From Bacteroidales bacterium (GTDB taxonomy: Bacteria > Bacteroidota > Bacteroidia > Bacteroidales > UBA3663): a DNA stretch of 64,000 nt. Position 1 is the stretch's first letter. Each line of letters starts with the position of its first letter. This document shows, in pieces, positions 9,521 through 16,715 of this stretch. Location of the stretch: positions 1 to 64,000 of the forward strand of contig JAFSKF010000018.1 in NCBI GenBank assembly GCA_017449065.1, given 5' to 3'. The notes under the pieces were generated by a model. That model was not told the origin of the DNA and did not search any database. It saw nothing but the letters and a program-made list of their open reading frames with translations. The position numbers and the translations under genes were made by a program.

Positions 9521-9555
9521 GTTATCAGTTATAAGTTATCAGTTATAAGCTATAA
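9521..9555. repeat. Heptamer tandem array (GTTATCA/GTTATAA)
   Basis: Five consecutive 7-bp units are visible: gttatca, gttataa, gttatca, gttataa, gctataa. They directly follow the 22-bp repeats. Similar A/T-rich heptamer arrays flank the four-helix-bundle gene near 54.4-54.9 kb in this window. Confidence 0.8.
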
Positions 9556-9662
9556 GTTCGTAATTTGGCAATGAATAAAAAAAGGTATTCTTTTAGGTAT
9601 GTCCAAATTTTTGTTCGTATCTTAGTAGGGAATAATCCCAATTTTTTAATCAATTTTTACTT

Positions 9663-11765
9663 ATGAAACATTTACTAACTTTTTTCAACGTGTTCCACCG
9701 CCCATTGCGGTCGAACGCAGTTTCGTGTGGAAAACTCCGCACCACGAAAACACTTTTAGTCGCTTCCCTCGTTTGGATGATGGGGGTTGGTGCGATGTGG
9801 GGAGACGACGTCTCTCGTATTGACTATTGGGACTTTTCCTCTGGATGGTCAAGTACTAGATCTGGAGGAAGCACATCCTATAGTGATGGAGTACTTACTG
9901 TGAATTCGGGAACGGACAATACTAAGCGTGGTGATATTAAGAACGCTAGTAGTATAGAATTAGGTGCCAATAAAGTCATTTTCTATGAGATTGAATGTAC
10001 TGCCGATGATGTTTCCTTAAATGACAGTGATAAGAAATTCGGCTATACTGCTACTATAACTGCTTTTGATTCTAAAGCTGTAGTTAACGAGCAAGTGGTA
10101 AAAAAAGGTAGTCAAACCGTTAATTCCACCCATATGCTTGTCTACTTTGACTTAAGTACGACTAATGCTAACACAGCATACTTCACAGGTGATTCTGGCA
10201 ACAAATTCACTGACGATCAAAAAAATTCCTATAAGACAGCTTTGATTGCTGCAACGGATGTAACCATTTCCAGTCCCAATTTCACTTTGATAGGTTCTGC
10301 AGCAACTAATTTCAAGATTTATAAAATGGGGTCAGCTAAGAGTGTAAACGCTCTGCTTGCAGAATATGGAATCAGTCCAATCTATAATGTAACTAAAGAT
10401 CTTTGCTATGATAATAATGCACTGTACACAGCTGTCTCTGCAGCTGCCAGCGGTGATGAGATAGAATTGAATGGCGCTGTGGAGATTGGTAATCGAGTGG
10501 ACAATACAGGAACTGGTGAGAATGTCAAAACCATTAATATAACTGTGGGCAGTGGTAAGAATGTAACTATCACGCGCAAATCTGGCTATGAAGGATTGCT
10601 GTTCCTTAATAGAAACAGTTCGGATAACAAGATGTATATTGACGGAAGCGCAGGTTCCTTGACTATCGACAATAATGCTGCCGCCAATATTATGTTTGAA
10701 CTCCGAGAGTCTTCCACCTTGTCGCTTAAGAATGTGACTATACAGAATTCTACTGCACGTGTCATTGACGGACATTCAGGTCCTATTATGCTTGACAACG
10801 TGACTTTCAAAAGCTGCAAGCCAGCTACGGCCAGCAACGTTGAGAGCCAAAATGGTGATGTGAACTATCAAACAAAGGCTGTGGTCACTTTCCGTGGCAA
10901 TAATCTGACGATGCTGAACAACAACCAGTTCATTGATTGTGGTGATGAGCACATCTATCTGGACGATACAAATAGTGAAGCCGCTACGAAAATCAAGGCA
11001 AAGAACGACGATAATACAGTGTTTGCCACCCATACAAGACCTATTGTGTTGAGTCTTCCAGGAAATCGTACAGTCGGAACAAGCAAGTGGATTGTGTCTC
11101 GCGGCTATGGAAAGAGTTTCCCGTGTGTGTTCTACAACGAAGGCTATTATGCTACAACAAACGGCAATAACACAGACCTCTTTGCAGTTAAAGTAGATGG
11201 ACCAACTTACGATCTTACTATTAGTTCCGCAGGATTGTCAACTTTAGTGCTACCCTTCAATGTAGCAACTCTGCCTTCAGGCGTAACTGCCTATAAGCTC
11301 ACCACGACAAACAGTGTGGTATCTGCCAATGAGGTTTCAAGTATCACAAAAGATGAACCTGTATTGATAAAGGCTGAAGCAGGAACATATACCTTTACTG
11401 GCGATGCAGCAGCTTCGTATACTTCTGGAACCCACCAAAGTGGTGCGCTCATTGGCACATACACAGCTGTTTCAGCTGCTACTGGTGAGTATGTCCTTCA
11501 GAATGGAGCAGAAGGTGTAGGATTCTACAGATTGGCAGAGACCAGTAACTGCATCATCAGTCCCTTCCGTGCTTATCTCTCTAGCGCAGAAACTGCAAAT
11601 GCCCGCTCGCTGACCATCGTATTTGAAGACGAGACAACAAGTATCAATACTGTTCTGAATGAAGAGCAGAAGACAAATAGCTATTATGACCTCGGCGGAC
11701 GTCATGTAGATAATCCGACAAAGGGTCTCTATATCGTCAATGGCAAAAAAGTTTTTGTCAAATAA
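9663..11765 (+). CDS. Secreted beta-helix-like protein with unnamed N-terminal domain and C-terminal sorting-like tail
   Basis: This 700-residue protein has an unusually long signal region, with the hydrophobic core at about residues 30-46 after a basic stretch. Residues 54-230 form a domain that is clearly also present near the C-terminus of the 1138-residue protein encoded at 35916-39332. Residues about 250-480 look like a right-handed beta-helix, with repeated short strands such as GSLTIDNNA and LSLKNVTIQNS. A beta-rich region follows. The last ~28 residues, YYDLGGRHVDNP...GLYIVNGKKVFVK, match a short tail common in secreted proteins of this group and resemble a type IX secretion sorting signal. 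I do not recognise an enzymatic motif. It stands just upstream of a 53-residue peptide gene. Third-position A/T use is higher than in the flanking PUL genes. A surface adhesin or glycan-binding role is a guess. Confidence 0.75.
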   Translation: MKHLLTFFNVFHRPLRSNAVSCGKLRTTKTLLVASLVWMMGVGAMWGDDVSRIDYWDFSSGWSSTRSGGSTSYSDGVLTVNSGTDNTKRGDIKNASSIELGANKVIFYEIECTADDVSLNDSDKKFGYTATITAFDSKAVVNEQVVKKGSQTVNSTHMLVYFDLSTTNANTAYFTGDSGNKFTDDQKNSYKTALIAATDVTISSPNFTLIGSAATNFKIYKMGSAKSVNALLAEYGISPIYNVTKDLCYDNNALYTAVSAAASGDEIELNGAVEIGNRVDNTGTGENVKTINITVGSGKNVTITRKSGYEGLLFLNRNSSDNKMYIDGSAGSLTIDNNAAANIMFELRESSTLSLKNVTIQNSTARVIDGHSGPIMLDNVTFKSCKPATASNVESQNGDVNYQTKAVVTFRGNNLTMLNNNQFIDCGDEHIYLDDTNSEAATKIKAKNDDNTVFATHTRPIVLSLPGNRTVGTSKWIVSRGYGKSFPCVFYNEGYYATTNGNNTDLFAVKVDGPTYDLTISSAGLSTLVLPFNVATLPSGVTAYKLTTTNSVVSANEVSSITKDEPVLIKAEAGTYTFTGDAAASYTSGTHQSGALIGTYTAVSAATGEYVLQNGAEGVGFYRLAETSNCIISPFRAYLSSAETANARSLTIVFEDETTSINTVLNEEQKTNSYYDLGGRHVDNPTKGLYIVNGKKVFVK

Positions 11766-11811
11766 CTCAGAGATAATTTAAGAATTATTAGATGAATAAA
11801 AAAGTATCATT

Positions 11812-11973
11812 ATGGAAAAAAGAATATATGTAGCTCCCAAAACAAACGTCGTCGTTTTGCAAATGAGCAGTCAGATTATGGCATTAAGTGGTGAGTATGT
11901 TAAAAACGGTGACGCCAGTGGAGAACTTGAGAACCTCGGCAGTCGTTCCCGATTGTGGGGTGATGATGAATAA
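11812..11973 (+). CDS. Small peptide of unknown function (53 aa)
   Basis: The frame reads MEKRIYVAPKTNVVVLQ, continues with MSSQIMALSG, and ends SRSRLWGDDE before TAA. It lies 46 bp after the large secreted protein and is followed by a rho-independent terminator at 12010-12047, so it is the last gene of a two-gene unit. It is clearly related to the 56-residue peptide on the other strand at 12415-12585: both start M-x-K-x-Y-x-x-P with V-V three to four residues later, carry a small-residue S/A stretch near residue 20, and share a Ser-Arg-Ser-Arg then Trp/acidic end. There is no signal peptide. Short proteins with this 'KxYxxPxxxVV' opening are common in Prevotella and relatives but have no assigned function that I know of. 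Confidence 0.7.
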   Translation: MEKRIYVAPKTNVVVLQMSSQIMALSGEYVKNGDASGELENLGSRSRLWGDDE

Positions 11974-12009
11974 GCGCGTCTGAATCTTGAACAAAGTCAA
12001 TAAAAATGT

Positions 12010-12047
12010 ACTCCCGATTGCCTTTCGTTGGTAATCGGGAGTCTTTT
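12010..12047 (+). terminator. Rho-independent terminator after the 53-aa peptide
   Basis: The arms ACTCCCGATT (12010-12019) and AATCGGGAGT (12033-12042) pair perfectly over 10 bp, with further pairing into the loop, and are followed by CTTTTC. The position, 37 bp after the stop of the small peptide, fits the end of the plus-strand module. Confidence 0.85.
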
Positions 12048-12300
12048 CTGAATGACAAACGAAGTTTTAACTCTACTCCAAGAGCCCTTACTATCCACAA
12101 AATCTATTATATTTCTCTATCTTTTTTATTTTTCCGCAAAAACTACGGATATTGTTTTTTATTTGGAACTCTGCACCGTCAACAACAAGGAAATATTATG
12201 CCAAGACGGGCACATTGGAGAAAGACATTATTGAGCAGGGAAAGGTTAGCGACTTGAGGCTTTCCTAAACGAAGCCAATTCTGTCAACTGTGATGAAAGT
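12048..12300. other. Gene-free A/T-rich stretch with a possible degraded coding fragment
   Basis: I see no intact gene here. One plus-strand frame (12155-12268) reads through TGTLEKDIIEQGKVSDLRLS before a stop. That faintly resembles the start of leucine-rich BspA-type surface proteins, but there is no start codon context and no continuation. It may be a decayed fragment. Confidence 0.3.
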
Positions 12301-12390
12301 ATTTACAAAAAAGAGGATGTGCACATGTGAAGTGAACCCCGAAAGTTTTTTGTCTAACTTTCGGGGTTCACTTCACATGTGCACATCCTC
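12301..12390 (-). terminator. Very long perfect hairpin, probable terminator, insertion-sequence-like
   Basis: Arms 12313-12347 and 12356-12390 are perfectly complementary over 35 bp with an 8-nt loop. On the minus strand the hairpin is followed by six T residues (12312-12307), so it works as a terminator for the minus-strand module that ends with the 56-residue peptide, 24 bp away. The inner half (GTGAACCCCGAAAGTT, with GTCTAACTTT on the other side) looks like the terminal inverted repeat of IS3/IS150-group elements as I remember them, so it may derive from an insertion sequence. Confidence 0.7.
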
Positions 12391-12414
12391 CAAATAAATA
12401 ATTGGAAAAGAGTA

Positions 12415-12585
12415 TTACTGTTCGAAATCAATCCAATCAGAACCACGAGATCGTGATGCTCCGATGTCGCCTGCATCTGTATTATCAATTCCACTAATAC
12501 CTGCATTACCCAAAGAAGCGGCAATAACAGAGATTGTATCAATTTTTACCACTTGTACAGATGGTGTTTCATATACTTTCTTCAT
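12415..12585 (-). CDS. Small peptide of unknown function (56 aa)
   Basis: The frame starts MKKVYETPSVQVVKID, continues with ISVIAASLGNAGISG, and ends SRSRGSDWIDFEQ. It is 23 bp downstream of the 680-residue secreted protein on the same strand and is followed by the 35-bp hairpin terminator. It is the same family as the peptide at 11812-11973. It has no convincing signal peptide, although the middle is rich in small residues (Ala, Ser, Gly, Ile). The arrangement, large secreted protein then small peptide then terminator, is repeated in mirror image by the plus-strand module. Function unknown. Confidence 0.7.
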   Translation of the reverse strand: MKKVYETPSVQVVKIDTISVIAASLGNAGISGIDNTDAGDIGASRSRGSDWIDFEQ

Positions 12586-12608
12586 AGTGTATTATTTTTA
12601 GAATCAAA

Positions 12609-14651
12609 TTACTTTACAATCACTTTTCGTCCGTTGACAACATAAATGCCAGGATGGCTATATGACTCGACACGCTGACCTGCCAAGTTATAAATAACCT
12701 TTGGCATATTGGCTGTTTCTTCAACTTGTTTCAAGCTTGTAACCTCACCCACGCTTGTAAATGTATCAAGGTCCTCAGCGAAGTTGAAACGGTACTCACC
12801 TACCCCATTGGAACCAACGAAATAAGCCTTATTAGCAGGAATATCGGCAGAACCCGTATAGCGGGCAAAAGTCAATGCTCCGTTAGCTATAGACTGCGAC
12901 TTGCTGATGGTATAAATATCTCCGCTAATACCGCTTACTGAAGTTGCAGCGGTTGTGCCAATCAGGATATTCGTACCAACAGTTTCTGCAGAGCTGGCGG
13001 TCTGTAAGGTAAAGATTGTCTCTGTAGCCAGTTCTGGAGCAAACAAGACAACGCCGGTTTCTGCCGGAATATTGGCAGTATTGGCTGAAATATTGGTGAA
13101 ACGAACCACCGATCCGTCCTGACTTGAGGCAACGTACGCCTTTACGCCTTCAGGAATCAATGCATCATAATCAACACAGAAACTTGCCCAAGGGCAATCG
13201 GCACTAAGAGTTACCGTCGGAGCAGCAACCATCTTCCAGTCGTTATTTGCCTTGACAAGACGATATCCCTGGTTAGCTACTACAAACTTATCAATAGCTG
13301 TGTACTGAGTAGTATAGCCAGAGCCATAGGCCACAATCAGATTTTCGGCAGGATTAGCTGCTTCTATAACAATAGGAACCGTATTCGTCAATTCTCCATA
13401 GACCTTCACTTCCTGATACTTTGTACCACTCCATTCACCAGAACCTGCCAAATAAACATTGGAACAACAGTTATTAAACACATTGTTACCAGCCAGGAAG
13501 AGGTTTCGTTGATTGTCATAAAGGACACCATATTCGGTAGTAGAGATATTCTCAAATGTACAATCTTTCACATAAAGGCTTCCGCTACCGCCACTATACT
13601 GAACACGAGCCACGGCACCATTCTGTTTCGAACTGATATTCCGGAATTCAATACCCTCAAGATAAACAGTTCCTCCATGACTTACTTCAAAGATAGAAGG
13701 AGACGTTGAATAATCCCCACTATTTCCGTCTATAGTCAGCGATCCCGACTCATTGGACTTAACCGTAACAGTTTTGGCAGCTGCAGCAAGGAACATCATA
13801 TTGGCATTACTCTTGTGATTAAGCACCACGTCATAGCCTGCAGCATTGGTGATAGTAACGTCATAGTTGAAGTTCACACGATTTGAGACATTCACATCGC
13901 TAAAGATTAGCAAGGTATTGCCATCCTCAGCTAAAGCACCTACGGCATCGTTGAGATTATCATAAGTAACACCTGTGGCGGTATTAAGGACAACCGGGAA
14001 CGATGCTGTCATTGCTGGCTGATAGGAAGCTGTTGTGTATCCGCTACTGTAGAATTTGCGGTCTCCGCTTCCAGCACTCGCCATATCGGAGAGTTTGTTC
14101 GTGATGAGTAAGGTAAAGGTACCTGTTGATCCATCATAATCAGCAGCTTCCTTGATTGCAGCCAAAGCTGTACCACTAAAAGTGAAGTCGCATTGCGTAT
14201 TTTCGGTATCGATTTTCTCCTTTCGGGTTGTCACACCATTTATCAATGGAGAATTTGACGGGGTTCCTGTGGTATTCAGATCCAAGCCTACCGTTGTATT
14301 TACGGTAGCCGCCAAAGTAGCAACATCTGTACTTTTTGACCAATCGTTCGTAAAGGTCCACAATGCCAAGGCATCTGTTCCGCTTTTTCCCGTTAAGGTA
14401 AGTACCAGTTTTGTTGCTGCATTCAAATTCTCGACCGAATACTTCTGAAGTGTAAACATACCTGCTCTGTGGTTGCCTGCAAATTCCGTATTAGACTCAG
14501 AGGCTTCTTTGGGATAACCAGAATTCCAAGTGTAAACCGACTCCTTAAGACTTGTCCGGAAGAAGACATCCTGACTTGGAGAAACTGAAACATCTGCCAA
14601 CAGGCTCCCCATACTGAGCAGTCCTGCTAAGAAAAGTAGTGTTTTTTTCAT
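12609..14651 (-). CDS. Secreted beta-helix-like protein with N-terminal carbohydrate-binding-like domain and sorting-like tail
   Basis: The 680-residue protein has a clean signal peptide ending near LLADVS. Residues about 20-220 form a beta-rich domain resembling the CBM96/DNRLF type of carbohydrate-binding modules (repeated strand patterns with LVLTLTG, FTLLITNKL and a terminal strand). Residues about 225-420 are a beta-helix-like region parallel to that of the 700-residue protein, with SGSLTIDGNSG and YLEGIEFRNISS. A beta-rich region follows and then the tail YNLAGQRVESYSHPGIYVVNGRKVIVK, a short type IX-like sorting signal. No catalytic motif was recognised. It forms a two-gene unit with the 56-residue peptide. 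Similarity of the beta-helix to that of 9663-11765 suggests the two modules share an origin. Confidence 0.7.
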   Translation of the reverse strand: MKKTLLFLAGLLSMGSLLADVSVSPSQDVFFRTSLKESVYTWNSGYPKEASESNTEFAGNHRAGMFTLQKYSVENLNAATKLVLTLTGKSGTDALALWTFTNDWSKSTDVATLAATVNTTVGLDLNTTGTPSNSPLINGVTTRKEKIDTENTQCDFTFSGTALAAIKEAADYDGSTGTFTLLITNKLSDMASAGSGDRKFYSSGYTTASYQPAMTASFPVVLNTATGVTYDNLNDAVGALAEDGNTLLIFSDVNVSNRVNFNYDVTITNAAGYDVVLNHKSNANMMFLAAAAKTVTVKSNESGSLTIDGNSGDYSTSPSIFEVSHGGTVYLEGIEFRNISSKQNGAVARVQYSGGSGSLYVKDCTFENISTTEYGVLYDNQRNLFLAGNNVFNNCCSNVYLAGSGEWSGTKYQEVKVYGELTNTVPIVIEAANPAENLIVAYGSGYTTQYTAIDKFVVANQGYRLVKANNDWKMVAAPTVTLSADCPWASFCVDYDALIPEGVKAYVASSQDGSVVRFTNISANTANIPAETGVVLFAPELATETIFTLQTASSAETVGTNILIGTTAATSVSGISGDIYTISKSQSIANGALTFARYTGSADIPANKAYFVGSNGVGEYRFNFAEDLDTFTSVGEVTSLKQVEETANMPKVIYNLAGQRVESYSHPGIYVVNGRKVIVK

Positions 14652-14948
14652 AATAACAATAAATTAAAAGGGTTATAACTCGTAGTTTTTTATGAATATA
14701 CGATTCAAAACAGACAATCACTTAAAAGGAATTCAAAGATTTCTAATAAGATGCGCCTTCCCTTTATCGCAAAGAGAAGGCGCATCTTTCGACCATGTCG
14801 AACTCCATCTTGATAATCTTACTTTTCATGAGAACAACTATACTGCTTGTTACTCCGAAATAGTACTAACTAATTACTAACCATATCTAACTTAACCAAA
14901 TCTTTTTACATATATAGATACGGACAAATATGGGGTGACACTCAATGA
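14652..14948. other. Intergenic stretch with hairpin at 14748-14788
   Basis: No gene is visible. The hairpin has 13-bp perfect arms, AAGATGCGCCTTC (14748-14760) and its complement (14776-14788). It is not followed by a strong T run on either strand, so it may be a secondary terminator or processing site. I found no consensus promoter for the minus-strand gene starting at 14651. Confidence 0.5.
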
Positions 14949-14985
14949 AAACAATAAAAAAACTCGGAGTAATTGCTTACTCCGA
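14949..14985 (-). terminator. Rho-independent terminator of the SusC/SusD/FAS1 operon
   Basis: Arms 14964-14972 and 14977-14985 (TCGGAGTAA and complement) enclose a 4-nt loop. On the minus strand they are followed by GTTTTTTTATTGTTTT. It lies 66 bp after the stop of the last SusD gene and is a textbook terminator. Confidence 0.9.
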
Positions 14986-15050
14986 ATTCCGTAAAGTTTC
15001 TATTTGTTATAAACGAAAGTAAAAAGTTGATTCTCAGCCTTCTCCTACCT

Positions 15051-16703
15051 TTATTCGTTCTCCTGATGCGGGAGATACCAGTTCTTGGCATCTTCGAGTT
15101 TCGCCAGCATGGCAGCCTTCGCAGAGCCATACTTGGCAGCAATAGTCGAAGCCACGAAAGACGGATCATTACGGTGGTGGGAAATGCGGAGGATGTCGGC
15201 AAAGCGATTACCCTCGAACGCCGTTTCCAAAGCCATCTCATCGAGCAGCAAGCCTTCAACGAAAAGCAGGCTATCGACACCCGACTCGATGGCATAGCTG
15301 CGATACAGGTTCAAACCGGCGCCACAGCCACGCGAATGCATGCCGACATTATCGGCAAAGATTGTGGCATAGTTCAGGTTCGACTGTCCGAAGTCGAGAT
15401 ACGGAACGACATTACCGTCAGCATCCTGCCATTCGGAAGCAGGGCAATAGGCATTGGTAGTCAGAACATCCGCATTGAGGCCGTACTTCAGGAATGCAAA
15501 TGCCATATTATGCTTGCCCAAGCGGTTGATTGCCTCCGCATAATGCAGATACACATCGGAGGTACGATAGAGAATAACCGTCTGCGACAGATTCTTATAC
15601 TTACTCACGTAGGGCACCTGCAAGTCGGCATCGCCAACCGCTTTGTTGGCATAAGCATAAGTACCGTATTCGCCGCGCAGATCGCCAGGTGTGGTAACGG
15701 TAGCGCTGTAAGCGTAAGTCTGATTATCGAAGAGAGCAATTGCGTTGGATGCCGGTGCCAACAGATAATCGTCGGAGGCATCGAACATCTCCTGCAAATG
15801 TTGCAATCCAGCTATATACTCTTCCGAGCCCTGAATCAGCGACTGCATTTCGCTGGAAGTCGAGAAAAGACGCGTCCAGTTCTTGGTCGAAACCCGGGTG
15901 AAAGTGTTATCCGACCAACCGTTGCGATAATTGAGCACCAGGAGTTTGTTGCTCAACAGGTGGGCATAATACAATTCGGCAGCCTTTTCATACTGGTTCT
16001 GCAACAGATAGAGGTCGCCCAACAGCACACGTACAGGAAGGAACAGTTGCGAAGCGCTATAATCGCCAATGGTACCGTAGTTAGGGAAAATCTCCACCTC
16101 TTCGCTGTTGTCCGGAACCCAAGCCTGCAAATCGGCAGTCAGGACAGGCAACAGTCCGTCGAGCGAAAGGGTTTCCGCATCTTCCACCGACTTCGAGTCA
16201 TCGACATCAAGAATCGGAGTGGTATAATAGCTTACTTCGCCATAGGTAAGCGCCAGCTGGAGATAGCTCCACGCACGGATGGCAACCGCCTGCGCCATTT
16301 CATACTTCAGCACTTTGATGCGCTCACCGCTACTATTGGTAGCCAGCACAGTCGTATCGATTCTCGACAGCAGGTAATTGCAGTTGTTGATAACTGCATA
16401 CAAATCACTTTCCACCTGATATTCATTCTCGCCGGTAGCCTCGAACATCACAATGTCGCGCAAATCCTGCGAAGCATTATCGGTAGTGGTCAGCAGATCA
16501 GCTCTCAACTCACCCAGCACCACATAGCGGTCGGCCACCTTCTGCAACTGCTGGAGCACACCGAACATCGCATAACGAGCCTCATCTTCCGTATTGATTT
16601 TATAAGACTCGGCATCCATCACGCTATTCGAATCCACATCTAAGAAGTCGGAACAACTGCAAAGCGTCAGCGCCAGAGGCAACACATATAGTAATTTTTT
16701 CAT
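15051..16703 (-). CDS. SusD/RagB-family outer-membrane lipoprotein
   Basis: This 550-residue protein carries a lipoprotein signal (ALTLCSC, Cys at about residue 18) followed by DFLDVDSNS, a usual SusD start. The body shows the helical TPR-like pattern and the C-terminal region VSKYKNLSQTVILYRTSDVYLHYAEAINRLGK typical of SusD/RagB proteins, which cap the SusC pore and bind glycan at the cell surface. It is the last gene of the operon, 12 bp downstream of its SusC partner. Identity of the glycan cannot be read from the sequence. Confidence 0.93.
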   Translation of the reverse strand: MKKLLYVLPLALTLCSCSDFLDVDSNSVMDAESYKINTEDEARYAMFGVLQQLQKVADRYVVLGELRADLLTTTDNASQDLRDIVMFEATGENEYQVESDLYAVINNCNYLLSRIDTTVLATNSSGERIKVLKYEMAQAVAIRAWSYLQLALTYGEVSYYTTPILDVDDSKSVEDAETLSLDGLLPVLTADLQAWVPDNSEEVEIFPNYGTIGDYSASQLFLPVRVLLGDLYLLQNQYEKAAELYYAHLLSNKLLVLNYRNGWSDNTFTRVSTKNWTRLFSTSSEMQSLIQGSEEYIAGLQHLQEMFDASDDYLLAPASNAIALFDNQTYAYSATVTTPGDLRGEYGTYAYANKAVGDADLQVPYVSKYKNLSQTVILYRTSDVYLHYAEAINRLGKHNMAFAFLKYGLNADVLTTNAYCPASEWQDADGNVVPYLDFGQSNLNYATIFADNVGMHSRGCGAGLNLYRSYAIESGVDSLLFVEGLLLDEMALETAFEGNRFADILRISHHRNDPSFVASTIAAKYGSAKAAMLAKLEDAKNWYLPHQENE

Positions 16704-16715
16704 AACTGCGAACGA

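Noticed and set aside
9323-9662. Strong promoter for the secreted-protein gene at 9663
   Set aside because: Only TATCTTAG near 9620 is similar to a -7 box, with no TTTG at the right distance, so I did not list it as a feature.
12006-12257. 83-codon plus-strand frame
   Set aside because: It starts inside a terminator hairpin and has no recognisable features.
14973-16643. 556-codon plus-strand frame
   Set aside because: It is opposite a well-defined SusD gene and contains no recognisable protein features.
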